From assembly GCA_964658655.1 (NCBI GenBank), contig CAZZZL010000004.1:91465-155464 (forward strand): a stretch of 64,000 nt of DNA, read 5' to 3'. Positions 55,673-64,000 of the stretch are shown piece by piece. This stretch comes from G963692885 sp964658655 (GTDB lineage: Bacteria > Acidobacteriota > Terriglobia > Terriglobales > Acidobacteriaceae). Under the pieces are notes generated by a model, which did no database searches, had not been told where the DNA came from, and saw nothing but the letters and a program-made list of their open reading frames with translations. A program made the position numbers and the translations under genes. Numbering within the stretch: position 1 is the stretch's first letter; every line of letters starts with the position of its first letter.

Positions 55673-56436
55673 TAGTTGCGCCTCCTGTCCAGGTCAGGGA
55701 CCAGGCTCGTGCCAAAATTCTGCACCAGTGTGCGATCGTCAGCTTCACTTAGCTGCAGCTTGCCGGACGCGCGTGCAATCGCAATTTCCGCGCCGAACTT
55801 CCGCAGGTTGCGCTCGGCTGTTGAGGCCATGGCGGCAATCTCCTGCTCAGCCGAAGTAACGATCTTCCTGCGCTCTTCCTCGATCGAATCCTTGATGCGC
55901 TGTTCGTCCGCCGCGCCATCATGCTCAGCCTTGGCGCGAAGCTGCTCAATCTCCTGGTCGAGACGGCCCAGACGCTTTTCAACTGCCTGCAGGCGCTCGT
56001 TAGCTTCTTCTGTAGCCACCCGGGCTTCGGTCAGATGCTTGTCGAGTTCCTGCTGGCGTCCGCGGAAAAAGCCAGGCAGCAACTTCGCCGCATAAAACAG
56101 GATGATCCCAGCCAGTAAGACGAAATTGAAATCTTCGAACGCGACCGACGATGCCTGCGGAGACAGATGAAGCATTCGACCGATGGCACGAACCGACGAT
56201 GATTTCTTGTAGACCGCTTCGTCGTCTTCCTGCTCCGCCGCGGCCATGTTCTGGCTCTGCTGCGTCTGCGGCGTCATGAAGTTACCTGCGGCTGACTGGT
56301 CACTCTTCTGCGTGGCCGCCTGCTCTGCACATGCAATATGCGGCACAACAACAGCAGTTCCAAATGCAAAGACGCATCCCATCACCAGCAGGCGGACGGG
56401 AGAATTTGATCGAGAAACAGGGTGCATACGTTTCAA
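55672..56436 (-). CDS. atpF: ATP synthase Fo b subunit with long N-terminal extension
   Basis: 254 residues. The C-terminal ~150 are normal: membrane helix (F-N-F-V-L-L-A-G-I-I-L-F-Y), then a long charged coiled coil. In front is a ~100-residue extension that starts with a signal-peptide-like segment (V-R-L-L-V-M-G-C-V-F-A-F-G-T-A ... A-C-A-E-Q) and a Gln/Ser-rich linker. Start is TTG at 56436 (overlapping the upstream stop) or ATG at 56427. Confidence 0.88.
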   Translation of the reverse strand: MKRMHPVSRSNSPVRLLVMGCVFAFGTAVVVPHIACAEQAATQKSDQSAAGNFMTPQTQQSQNMAAAEQEDDEAVYKKSSSVRAIGRMLHLSPQASSVAFEDFNFVLLAGIILFYAAKLLPGFFRGRQQELDKHLTEARVATEEANERLQAVEKRLGRLDQEIEQLRAKAEHDGAADEQRIKDSIEEERRKIVTSAEQEIAAMASTAERNLRKFGAEIAIARASGKLQLSEADDRTLVQNFGTSLVPDLDRRRN

Positions 56437-56906
56437 CGTCCACTCTCCGCAGCAACTTTAGGCGTCGCAGGCGGCAATACTACCCGCAGCACATCATTCG
56501 CCAGGGAGTCGGCGTTCGCTTCGATACCCGCCTTCGCTGTCTCGACTTCGCGATCCATATTCGTCCTGGCAGTCTTCACAGTTTCATCGGAAGCATGCCG
56601 GGCATCCGTAAGAATGTTCTCGCGTTCACGATTCCAGTGCTGCAGACGCTGCTCGCGCTGCCGACCGATTTCCAGCCGGGCCGCCCGCAGACGCGCTTCG
56701 TACTCCTGCGACTTGGCGTCCGCGGATTGTATTGCCGCAGCCGCGTTTTCCACTGTGCCGAGCGTGCGCGCGCGACGCTCCGCCAGCACTTTCAGAAGGG
56801 GCGTATATACCAATGTTTTGTAGAAGATAAGGACCAGCAGAAACAGGATGACAGTCGGCACAGAGCCGAGCAACAGGTCACCGAGTTGGTGCAGTATTAA
56901 GTCCAT
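56433..56906 (-). CDS. ATP synthase Fo b' (second b) subunit
   Basis: 157 residues: one N-terminal membrane helix (V-P-T-V-I-L-F-L-L-V-L-I-F) and a helical, charged remainder. First gene of the operon in this window. With atpF it would form a heterodimeric stator. Genes for subunits a and c are not here. Confidence 0.88.
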   Translation of the reverse strand: MDLILHQLGDLLLGSVPTVILFLLVLIFYKTLVYTPLLKVLAERRARTLGTVENAAAAIQSADAKSQEYEARLRAARLEIGRQREQRLQHWNRERENILTDARHASDETVKTARTNMDREVETAKAGIEANADSLANDVLRVVLPPATPKVAAESGR

Positions 56907-56967
56907 GCAGTCACCGGGTAGGCCATCCGTAAGGATGGTGAGAAGCGAGAATGATAAGGAACACTCG

Positions 56968-56997
56968 TTTGTACCAGACCCTAAATTACAGTGTCAA
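56968..56997 (-). promoter_or_regulatory. Probable promoter of the atp operon
   Basis: On the minus strand, TTGACA (56992-56997) and TACAAA (56968-56973) are separated by 18 bases, about 60 bases before the b' start codon. Confidence 0.5.
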
Positions 56998-57077
56998 CGT
57001 GAGTAGGGTGCCGTACAGGCTGGCCGTTGAATTCGGTTGACGCGGAGTCAGCCCGGCGTAAACTAAGAATACCATCC

Positions 57078-57145
57078 TGACCCGGTTCAGGGTCATGCGG
57101 GCCGCAATTTGGGGGACGTCACACCGCTTCCCCCGCTTGCGGCCC
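57078..57145 (-). terminator. Two strong stem-loops downstream of hflX
   Basis: One hairpin has stem TGACCC/GGGTCA (57078-57095). Next to it lies a long two-part stem: GGGCCGCAA (57099-57107) with TTGCGGCCC (57137-57145), and inside it GGGGGA (57111-57116) with TCCCCC (57129-57134). It lies 20 bases after the hflX stop. No T-run follows, so it may be a structured RNA end or processing site rather than a simple terminator. Confidence 0.5.
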
Positions 57146-57165
57146 GTCTCTATTTCAGCACCGTG

Positions 57166-58587
57166 TCAGGCCTGCGCTTCCGCCCAGAAATGCCGATAGC
57201 GCCCCAGCAATGATGCCGGGCCTGTAACGTCCATCGACACCAGGTCGCCAATGCCGTTTTCGACAAAGCTTTTATTCTGAATGATGGCGCCCGCCCCCAG
57301 CGCGGCCAGCACGCGGCCTTCACTCTGCGGCACGATCATCCGCTGTTCAATCATCGGGTCAAGCGTAAGCGCCTCGTCAATCCGGGCCAGCAGTGCATCT
57401 ACACCTTCACCAGTTTTAGCTGAAATGCAGATGGTTTTCGGCAGCAACTCGAGGATCGCCCGCTCATTCGCATGCACCAGGTCCATCTTGTTCAGAACTT
57501 CGAGCCGCGTCTTCTCCATCACCGCCAGTTCGGACAGCACCTTCTCAACCTCCGCCTTCTGGGTGTCGCGCATGGGGCTGGACGCATCCTGCACGTGAAC
57601 CAGCACTTCGGCTTTCTGCACTTCTTCAAGCGTGGCGCGGAAGGAAGTCACCAGTGTATGCGGCAGGTTGCGGATGAATCCTACCGTGTCCGACAGCAGG
57701 ATCTTGCGCCGCGAAGGCAGCTGGATGGCCCGCAGCTTGGGGTCGAGCGTGGCGAACATACGTGCCGATTCGAGCACCTCCGCCTTGGTGACCGTGTTGA
57801 AGAGTGTGCTCTTGCCGGCATTGGTGTAGCCGACCAGGGCGACCGTCGGCACCGGCACGGATTCGCGGCGCTGTCGCTGCTGGCCGCGTACCTGCCGCAC
57901 GCTTTCAAGCTCGCGGCGCAGCTGGACCAGCCGTTTCTGGATCCGCCTGCGGTCTGTCTCCAGCTTGGTTTCGCCCGGGCCCCTGGTGCCGATACCGCCG
58001 CCCGTCTGGGACATGCTGCTGCCCCGGCCGGTCAGTCGCGGCAGCATGTATTCCAGCTGCGCCAGCTCCACCTGCAGCTGGCCTTCCCGCGTTCGCGCAT
58101 GTCGGGCGAAGATATCGAGAATCAGCTGCGTCCGGTCAAGTACGCGGCAGGGCAGTTCATTTTCCAGGTTGCGCAACTGGGTCGGCGTCAGATCGTGGTC
58201 GAACAGGACCAGCTTCGCTTCGGTCGCCGCGATGGCTCCCACCACTTCCTGGACTTTTCCTTTGCCGATCAGCGTTGCAGCATCGGGTTTCGCTCGCCGC
58301 TGAATGATTTCACCGACAATGTCACCTCCAGCGCTCGTCGTCAGTTCACGGAACTCCACCATCGCCAACTCCGCTTCCTCCAGCGTGGGCGAATGGATGC
58401 GAGTGGACGCGCGTACGCCTTCGTCGGCAGACACACTGTCATTCTCGTCGACGATAGACGCGGCAGACCGCGCAAGTCTCGCAGACGGGGTTAGTTTGTT
58501 AGCGCTCCTGGAGGCTGGCACTGATTCCGTGACATCCGAAACCAGCGATACCAGCAGCACCCGTTCACTGGATGAATCAGCAGCCAA
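57166..58587 (-). CDS. hflX: Ribosome-associated GTPase HflX
   Basis: 473 residues. HflX N-terminal domain (L-I-G-K-G-K-V-Q-E-V, L-F-D-H-D-L-T-P-T-Q-L-R-N-L-E), a G-G-x-G-T-R-G-P-G-E-T-K-L-E-T-D linker, then GTPase: G1 G-Y-T-N-A-G-K-S-T, G3 D-T-V-G-F, G4 N-K-M-D. Rescues or splits stalled ribosomes. The first ~60 residues are Ser-rich and not conserved. It follows hfq on the same strand after 57 bases, the classic order. Confidence 0.95.
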   Translation of the reverse strand: MAADSSSERVLLVSLVSDVTESVPASRSANKLTPSARLARSAASIVDENDSVSADEGVRASTRIHSPTLEEAELAMVEFRELTTSAGGDIVGEIIQRRAKPDAATLIGKGKVQEVVGAIAATEAKLVLFDHDLTPTQLRNLENELPCRVLDRTQLILDIFARHARTREGQLQVELAQLEYMLPRLTGRGSSMSQTGGGIGTRGPGETKLETDRRRIQKRLVQLRRELESVRQVRGQQRQRRESVPVPTVALVGYTNAGKSTLFNTVTKAEVLESARMFATLDPKLRAIQLPSRRKILLSDTVGFIRNLPHTLVTSFRATLEEVQKAEVLVHVQDASSPMRDTQKAEVEKVLSELAVMEKTRLEVLNKMDLVHANERAILELLPKTICISAKTGEGVDALLARIDEALTLDPMIEQRMIVPQSEGRVLAALGAGAIIQNKSFVENGIGDLVSMDVTGPASLLGRYRHFWAEAQA

Positions 58588-58644
58588 TTCCGCTCCTCAT
58601 CCGGCAGGTGTGCAACGCTCGCTGCACCGGGGAGCGCCTGCAAT

Positions 58645-58953
58645 TTAGGATTCGGGGACCCCGCGTGCGGATCCCACCACAGGCGCGGGTGTACCCGCTG
58701 GCGACGGGGTTCCGAGCGGCCTGGCATGATCGCCGTGCAGCACGGAACGTGTGCTGACAACCGTCGAAATTGCGTGCTTGAAGATCAACTGTTCCTGGCT
58801 ATTGTTCTCGAGCAGGACAGAGTACTTGTCGAATGACCGGATCTTGCCTGTCAGTTTGACTCCACTTACCAGATAGATCGTAATCGGCGTCTTGTCCTTG
58901 CGGACCGTATTCAGAAAAGTGTCCTGGATATTTTGCGCCGGCTTGTTATCCAT
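58645..58953 (-). CDS. hfq: RNA chaperone Hfq
   Basis: 102 residues. Sm1 (T-P-I-T-I-Y-L-V-S-G-V-K-L-T-G-K-I) and Sm2 (I-F-K-H-A-I-S-T) motifs, with the conserved Q-D-T-F-L-N and F-D-K-Y-S-V-L-L. The C-terminal ~30 residues are a Pro/Gly/Ala-rich tail. AAGGAGA precedes the ATG by seven bases. Confidence 0.96.
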   Translation of the reverse strand: MDNKPAQNIQDTFLNTVRKDKTPITIYLVSGVKLTGKIRSFDKYSVLLENNSQEQLIFKHAISTVVSTRSVLHGDHARPLGTPSPAGTPAPVVGSARGVPES

Positions 58954-59205
58954 GTGCCGATCTCCTTACAACGCAGCGGGATTTAAAAAAAACTTGGGTG
59001 AAGTACACCAGATTGCCGCAATTACTTATATTGTCAGACCATTGATCTAGAACAGCTTACAGCTTCCGTTCGGTTCGCGCATGTGACGACCGCTCACTGA
59101 ACCGCGGAAATCAGCATCCGTCCGGGTCAGTCCAACAAGAGAGATGCACCCTCGCGACCCGGGGTTTTAAACGATCTACTCGAAAGCCGCAGTAAACTAC
59201 TGCCT

Positions 59206-60408
59206 GTGGCTATCCGGCATACAAAGAGCAACGCCCTTAAGACGCAGGCAACCCCGCAGACTGTTTCAGCCACTGTCCAGCCCGTACCTCTTTTGGATTT
59301 CTCTCGGGAATACGCAGAGATCGGCCCGGAACTCCTCGCGGCGGTCGGGAACGTCTTTGCCAGCCAGCGTTACGTTCTCGGCCCACAGGTGGGAGAGTTC
59401 GAGTGTGCCGCGGCTGGCTTCTGCGCAGTTCCAGAAGCTGTCGGCTGCGGCTCCGGAACGGACGCGCTCTGGCTGGCCATAGCAGCGGTCGGGATCGGAC
59501 CCGGAGACCGCGTCGCGACCACACCATTCAGCTTCTTTGCGACGGTCAGCGCCATCCTTCGTACTGGCGCGACGCCGGTGCTGGCGGACATCGATCCCTC
59601 GACCTTCAACCTTAGCGCCGATGCTGTTGCGGCACTTCCGCAGCCTCTTAAAGCAGTGCTGCCGGTCCACCTGTACGGCCAGCCGGCGGACTGGGATGCC
59701 ATGGAAGCGCTTCGTTCCAACCTTGGCTGCTTGCTTATCGAAGATGCCGCGCAGGCCTTCGGAGCTCGATGGAAAAATCGTCCCGTTGGCTCACTCGGGG
59801 ATGCGGCCGCTTTCAGCTTCTACCCCACCAAGAACCTGAGTGCCGCAGGAGAAGCCGGCATGGTCACAACCGTCGACCCCGCCATCGGCGAACGCGCCCG
59901 CATGCTGCGCGCCCACGGCATGCGGAAGCGCTACCACCATGAGGAGATTGGCTGGAACAGCCGCCTCGACACCATTCAGGCTGCCGTTCTGCTGGTGAAA
60001 CTGCGCTCGATCGATGCGTGGAACGCGCGGCGGCGCGAGATCGCCGCAGTCTATGCCGACCTTTTCACCTCCGCAGGACTGGCTGAGCCGGGTCCCTACC
60101 CGTCGAAGGGCGTCATCCTGCCATTTACCCTTCCTGAAGCAACGCCGGTCTTTCATCAGTACGTCATCCGCGTAACGAAGCGCGATGAACTGCGGGCGTT
60201 CCTCAGCGATCGAAAAGTCGGCTCTGAGATCTACTATCCTGTGCCACTCCATCTGCAGCAGGCTCTGAAACATTTCGGCTGGAAGCCCGGTGATTTCCCT
60301 GAAAGCGAACGCGCCGCCGCAGAAGTGCTGGCGCTGCCGATCTTCCCGCAACTGCGGCGGGACGAGCAGGAATCCGTCGTCGCCGCAATCGCGGAATTCC
60401 TGTCCTGA
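59206..60408 (+). CDS. DegT/DnrJ/EryC1/StrS family sugar aminotransferase
   Basis: 400 residues. Motifs: G-P-Q-V-G-E-F-E, G-S-G-T-D-A-L-W-L-A, V-L-P-V-H-L-Y-G-Q and F-S-F-Y-P-T-K-N-L with the PLP Lys. These enzymes aminate keto-sugar nucleotides for envelope polysaccharides or secondary metabolites. The start is GTG at 59206. No other sugar-nucleotide genes are adjacent, so the pathway cannot be named. Confidence 0.92.
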   Translation: MAIRHTKSNALKTQATPQTVSATVQPVPLLDFSREYAEIGPELLAAVGNVFASQRYVLGPQVGEFECAAAGFCAVPEAVGCGSGTDALWLAIAAVGIGPGDRVATTPFSFFATVSAILRTGATPVLADIDPSTFNLSADAVAALPQPLKAVLPVHLYGQPADWDAMEALRSNLGCLLIEDAAQAFGARWKNRPVGSLGDAAAFSFYPTKNLSAAGEAGMVTTVDPAIGERARMLRAHGMRKRYHHEEIGWNSRLDTIQAAVLLVKLRSIDAWNARRREIAAVYADLFTSAGLAEPGPYPSKGVILPFTLPEATPVFHQYVIRVTKRDELRAFLSDRKVGSEIYYPVPLHLQQALKHFGWKPGDFPESERAAAEVLALPIFPQLRRDEQESVVAAIAEFLS

Positions 60409-60415
60409 GCCGTCT

Positions 60416-60474
60416 TGACGTGTCATCTCGACCCAAGACGTGTCATCTCGACCGAAGTGGAGAGATCCGCGTCT
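60416..60474. repeat. Dispersed intergenic repeat, copy C, with internal duplication
   Basis: GACGTGTCATCTCGAC occurs twice, 20 bases apart, then GAAGTGGAGAGATCCGCGTCTC, a diverged form of copies A and B. Lies between two convergent genes. Confidence 0.55.
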
Positions 60475-60508
60475 CACAGTCCATCCTGCCAGAAACAAGC
60501 AACTTAAA

Positions 60509-61846
60509 TTAACCGTGGTGATGCTTCTTTTTCTTGCGCTCCACCACGCGATGATGCCTTCTGCCTCGAACCTTTTCCCCCGGCGCACCAGCTGCTGCCG
60601 GAGCCACGACTGGCGCAGGCTTCGGCGGAGCCGCCTGTCCTGGCACCACGGGCGCATCTGACTGCAGACGCTTCACCGTCTCGCCTTCGAGGCTGAAAGT
60701 TTGGTTCTCGGTCTCGACCTGTTTCACCAGTCCGGTCGCCGGATCAAGCGCCGGCACTGCGCCATCGACCGCAACCTTCACCGTGAACACCGGCACCGGC
60801 TGGTTGGCATAGGGCCCGGTCAATTCCTCCACCTGCTGCTTCACCGTCACAGGCAGATATCCGGCGATGTCGCGTTTGCGATACGCGCCCTCGTAGCGAT
60901 GCTTTTTGACGTTCCATGCGTAGACCCGGATCTGGTTGAAATCAAACGGCAATCCGTCTTTGTAGGGGCTAAGCACGGCGAGATAATTTGGCGCTTCGCC
61001 GTTGGGAAACTTCGAATCCGGATCAGTGACCTTGTTCAGCAGGAAGGCGCCGATAATCCGCTGCCCTTCCGAATACTGCACCACCTCATCCGGCACATCC
61101 ACATCCAGCCGCCGCGCCAGCACCCATCCCACACGCCCTTGGCCATCCCGTACTAGCCACCAGTCTTCCATCGGCGGAGCGTTGGGGTCCATGAACTGGG
61201 CCAGAAACTCGTCTACCTTGCCATGCTTCCCTTTTTTCCCTTTGGCCGGGTGAGCAGGCGCAATCGGACTCGGCTTCTGGATGACCTTGACCGTAGGATT
61301 CGCCGCAGTTCCCGGCTTGGCGCCCTTCGCCGCAGGCCGCATCCAGGCATTCTGTGTGTCGTCCTTCGGTATACTCGCCCGCTGGATCAGCTCCAGCTTG
61401 TCGTTCTCCGGCAGCAGCAGGAAGCGAGGCGTATCCCGCCCCGGCAGCAGGTGCGCGTACAGATCATCGCGCAGAACGGCAGTCACAACCGGCTTGTCGT
61501 TCAGATGGGCATCGTGCAGCGCTTTGAACTTGTCATACGTTGGCTCGTCGATGATCATGTGCTCTTCCAGCCACCCGACCTCGCCAGCCGGCGTCTTGAC
61601 CTTGAGAAACCGCCGGCCATGGTCGACTACTTCCAGCTTTTCCCCATTGTTCACCGTCGCCACTTTATTCGACACAGCCGCAACCCGGTCGCGCAGAAAT
61701 GTCTGCTTCGCCATCACGTAGACGTATTCACCCGAAGAGGCCGGGCTGAAATGCCGGCAGCCGGAAAGCAGGAAGATGCCGCCTAAAGTGATGAGGGACA
61801 GAACCTGCCTGGAACGTTGGTGCGCGGGGCGTTGGGGAGTTGTCAC
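60509..61846 (-). CDS. Lipoprotein with SH3-like domain
   Basis: 445 residues. Lipobox L-L-S-G-C at about residue 30. An SH3b-like domain follows (A-K-Q-T-F-L-R-D-R, G-E-K-L-E-V-V-D, V-G-W-L-E-E-H-M-I). A second one may lie around W-W-L-V-R-D-G-Q-G-R-V-G-W-V. The tail is Pro/Ala-rich and ends in a Lys/His-rich patch. Probably anchored in the envelope and bound to cell wall; function unknown. Confidence 0.75.
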   Translation of the reverse strand: MTTPQRPAHQRSRQVLSLITLGGIFLLSGCRHFSPASSGEYVYVMAKQTFLRDRVAAVSNKVATVNNGEKLEVVDHGRRFLKVKTPAGEVGWLEEHMIIDEPTYDKFKALHDAHLNDKPVVTAVLRDDLYAHLLPGRDTPRFLLLPENDKLELIQRASIPKDDTQNAWMRPAAKGAKPGTAANPTVKVIQKPSPIAPAHPAKGKKGKHGKVDEFLAQFMDPNAPPMEDWWLVRDGQGRVGWVLARRLDVDVPDEVVQYSEGQRIIGAFLLNKVTDPDSKFPNGEAPNYLAVLSPYKDGLPFDFNQIRVYAWNVKKHRYEGAYRKRDIAGYLPVTVKQQVEELTGPYANQPVPVFTVKVAVDGAVPALDPATGLVKQVETENQTFSLEGETVKRLQSDAPVVPGQAAPPKPAPVVAPAAAGAPGEKVRGRRHHRVVERKKKKHHHG

Positions 61847-61995
61847 GATACCTGCGAAAAAAGCGGATGTTCACCCGGGGCGTAAACGACTGCAACCCTC
61901 GAAGTTCCCTCAGGATAGCACCGCACCGTCAACAGCGAACCGGTGCAGGCCTACCCCTTTCGTCGCCGCCTGCAGCAGAGAAAGCGCGGCCGTCT

Positions 61996-63174
61996 CTAGT
62001 GGGTACTAACGACCAGGAACGAGCCTGTCGAAGTGGTCGACGTGATGCCTGGCAGCGTGTCCAGCTTGCCGGGAGTAGTCGCGTCAAAGGAATACAGACC
62101 CACATCAGGGCTACCGCCGGAGTTCGTCACCGCCAGGAATTCCTTGGACTGGTCCAGCGCAAGATAGAGTGGCAGCGTGCCCGCAGCATAAGGAGAGGAA
62201 GCCAGTTTCACCAGCGTCCCGGCCGTCCCCGTAGCCGCCACTGAAAAGCCTGTGATCGTTCCATCACCCTTGTTTGCCACGTAGAGCGTGGTTCCCGCAG
62301 CATCCAGCACGATGCCGCTTGCACCCGTCCCCGCAGCAAAAGGAGAACCCTTGATCTCCGTTAACGCGGCGTTGGTGCCGATCGTCAGCACCCGTACGCC
62401 CGTGCCCGTCTCCGTGACAAAAAGCAGCGTACTGGCAGCGTTCGCGATCACACCGTTCTGACTCGAACCACCCTTCGAGAGCGAAAGATTGCCCGTATCG
62501 CCAAAGGTGCCGTTCGACGCGTTGAAGGTCAGGGCCTCCGTACCGCCCGTTCCCAGGGTCACGTAGACGAACGAATTGTTTGGCGTAATGTACAGCTGGG
62601 ATGGCCCGGAGGTCGTCGCGGTGTTGCCGGTGTCGATGTCCATGGGTGCCGACAGCGCAGGTGTCAGAGCACCGGTGGAAGAGTTGATTGCGAACGAATC
62701 CACCTCGGACGTATTCGTACCACTCCCAAGATCGATGCCCGCAGCTACCAGGTAAGCTCCCGTCGAATCCACCTGCAGGCTGGCCGGTGCCAGCACATCG
62801 CTCGCCAGCACTGCTCCGCTGCTGAGCTGCGTAAGGACACCATTGGTGCCAATGGAATAGCCGACGATCCCGCCAGCCACACCCACGTAAAGAAAGGTGT
62901 TGCCCGGCGTGACTGCCAGCGCAGTTGGTGGAGACCCGGTACTGAGCGTGTAGGGTGAGCCGGAGACAGCAGCCAGCGCGCCCTTGGTCGAAACGGTGTA
63001 GGCCAGCACATTCGAGGCCGCAAGATTCGCGACGTACAACACATCGCCTGCCGAGGTATTGCCGGTGCCCCCGCCGGTCCCGCCGCCACTTCCGCTGTTC
63101 TGACTCGTAAAGAAATTGCCGCAGCCGCAGAGAGCCAGCAGACCGATACCGGCCATCCACCACCAACGCTTCAT
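61996..63174 (-). CDS. Lipoprotein beta-propeller (lactonase-like, YVTN-type repeats)
   Basis: 392 residues. ATG at 63174 with GGGAG eight bases upstream, in place of a frame open to 63213. Lipobox L-L-A-L-C-G-C, a Gly/Ser/Thr-rich linker, then repeats with Y-V-A-N-x-x and G-S-P-x-x-x-G units (L-Y-V-A-N-L-A-A-S-N-V-L-A-Y, T-L-Y-V-A-N-K-G-D-G-T-I-T-G-F), as in 7-bladed propellers of the 6-phosphogluconolactonase fold. No catalytic residues can be assigned. Confidence 0.85.
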   Translation of the reverse strand: MKRWWWMAGIGLLALCGCGNFFTSQNSGSGGGTGGGTGNTSAGDVLYVANLAASNVLAYTVSTKGALAAVSGSPYTLSTGSPPTALAVTPGNTFLYVGVAGGIVGYSIGTNGVLTQLSSGAVLASDVLAPASLQVDSTGAYLVAAGIDLGSGTNTSEVDSFAINSSTGALTPALSAPMDIDTGNTATTSGPSQLYITPNNSFVYVTLGTGGTEALTFNASNGTFGDTGNLSLSKGGSSQNGVIANAASTLLFVTETGTGVRVLTIGTNAALTEIKGSPFAAGTGASGIVLDAAGTTLYVANKGDGTITGFSVAATGTAGTLVKLASSPYAAGTLPLYLALDQSKEFLAVTNSGGSPDVGLYSFDATTPGKLDTLPGITSTTSTGSFLVVSTH

Positions 63175-63283
63175 TTCTGGTACTCCCTGGGCAAGCCGCT
63201 GTCCTGTCAACACGCAACTGCCGGAACTGATACTCGAAGAATACTACTAACCGGCGTGACTGAAATTGATCAGCCCATGAAAT

Positions 63284-63307
63284 AAGCCCGTCCTGATAGA
63301 CGGGCTT
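63284..63307 (-). terminator. Rho-independent terminator after the AhpD-like gene
   Basis: Nine-base stem AAGCCCGTC/GACGGGCTT with a six-base loop. On the minus strand ATTTCAT follows. It lies 38 bases after the stop of the AhpD-like gene. Confidence 0.8.
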
Positions 63308-63344
63308 TCCCTGAGACCAGGTGCAAATATCCTGGCAAATTGCT

Positions 63345-63896
63345 CTACGCCAGGACCGCTTCGTGCGCTGCAACTGCCTGCGTTTCCAGCACAACACCGA
63401 TGGCATGAATAATCGACGCAATCCGCACGACTGCCAGGATCGTGTCTTCCACAATGCCCTTGTCGCGCAGTACTTTTTCGTGCGAATCCACGCATTTGCC
63501 ACAGCCATTGATTGCTGAAACTGCAATTGACCAAAGCTCGAAATCCACATGCTCGACGCCATGAGTCCGCAGCACATTCATCCGCAGCTTGGCCGGCAGA
63601 GTACTGTACTTCTCATTCGACGACAGGTGCAGAAAACGGTAGTAGATGTTGTTCATCCCCATGATCGCCGCTGCCGACTTCGCGCCTTCAAGCGCCTGCG
63701 TCGAAAGATGCTTCGACGCCTCTTCTTCTACCGCGGCCGTCAACGCATCGTTGCGCGTCGCAATCGCGCTCACCAGCACCGTTCCCCACAACTGCTGAGG
63801 CGTTAGCTCCGTCTGCTGACGCACCAGCGACGAATAGTTCAACTTCAAATCCTTCGCATAACCAGGAATACTTTCAATCAGACTTTCAAGCGACAT
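63345..63896 (-). CDS. ahpD: AhpD-like alkylhydroperoxidase (carboxymuconolactone decarboxylase family)
   Basis: 183 residues. The redox motif is N-G-C-G-K-C-V-D-S-H-E (Cys-x-x-Cys with the following His). Helical, cytoplasmic. GGAG lies before the ATG. In AhpC/AhpD systems it reduces the peroxiredoxin AhpC; ahpC is expected just beyond the right edge of the window. Confidence 0.9.
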   Translation of the reverse strand: MSLESLIESIPGYAKDLKLNYSSLVRQQTELTPQQLWGTVLVSAIATRNDALTAAVEEEASKHLSTQALEGAKSAAAIMGMNNIYYRFLHLSSNEKYSTLPAKLRMNVLRTHGVEHVDFELWSIAVSAINGCGKCVDSHEKVLRDKGIVEDTILAVVRIASIIHAIGVVLETQAVAAHEAVLA

Positions 63897-63973
63897 AAAT
63901 TCTCCAGATGTGTAGAGGTGCCTCCGGCGGCACCTGAGCGGCGTGCGGTGTTTGCCACACGGGCGTATTTAAA

Positions 63974-64000
63974 ACAGAGGGAGGTACTACTTCCCTCTGT
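63974..64000 (-). terminator. Terminator of a gene beyond the right edge
   Basis: Perfect stem ACAGAGGGA (63974-63982) / TCCCTCTGT (63992-64000). Read on the minus strand it is followed by TTTTAAAT, so it ends a minus-strand gene lying to the right, presumably ahpC. Confidence 0.75.

Noticed and set aside
60416..60474. Two tandem units as the start of a CRISPR array
   Set aside because: Only two units, 20 bases apart without a spacer, and related to dispersed repeats elsewhere in the window.

Overview
The window looks like chromosomal DNA of an acidobacterium, most likely Terriglobia/Acidobacteriaceae. This rests on gene content: a sedolisin-like protein with Ig-like repeats, a GWxTD-domain protein, DUF885 and DUF5009 proteins, lipoprotein beta-propellers, a Tad pilus locus of the acidobacterial kind, and an F1Fo operon with two b subunits and an enlarged gamma subunit. 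GC is moderately high, coding is dense, and no phage, transposon or CRISPR array was found.

Layout. 1-3.3 kb: end of a transglutaminase-like gene, tRNA-Lys(CTT), and a translationally coupled EAL-GGDEF pair for c-di-GMP turnover. 3.5-7.9 kb: two divergent secreted glycosidases (a six-hairpin protein and a GH92 alpha-mannosidase). 8-14.4 kb: a minus-strand run read as a 52-residue lasso-peptide-like precursor, a lasso cyclase, a FucP-like MFS permease, a secreted S9 peptidase and an SGNH hydrolase. 15-21 kb: a large sedolisin-like surface protein that has lost its catalytic residues, and a DUF5009 membrane acyltransferase, both followed by good terminators. 21.2-22.9 kb: a gene-poor stretch. 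22.9-31.4 kb: DUF192 and a compact Tad/Flp pilus operon. 31.7-34.4 kb: two coupled multi-pass membrane proteins. 34.5-50.3 kb: amidohydrolase, serB, an outer-membrane barrel candidate, GWxTD protein, a MacA-like adaptor with an ABC ATPase, DUF885, proC, ctaA, a Tat-exported HisC-like aminotransferase and a pentapeptide-repeat membrane protein. 50.3-57 kb: atpF'-atpF-atpH-atpA-atpG-atpD-atpC. 57-64 kb: hfq-hflX, a DegT-type aminotransferase, two lipoproteins and an AhpD-like protein.

The most interesting item is the precursor/cyclase pair at 12.3-14.4 kb. A short gene with a strong ribosome binding site encodes a leader of paeninodin-like pattern (W-K-K-P-V-L-D-I-L-D) and a ring-sized core candidate ending in Asp. 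It lies directly upstream of an asparagine-synthetase homologue that lacks the glutaminase Cys2 and carries lasso-cyclase-like motifs. No B1/B2 leader-processing genes are nearby. A secreted S9 peptidase downstream could be an isopeptidase, but this is only inference.

All calls are made by reading the sequence; no database search was run. Start codons were reassigned where a Shine-Dalgarno site, signal peptide or overlap with the neighbouring gene argued for it.
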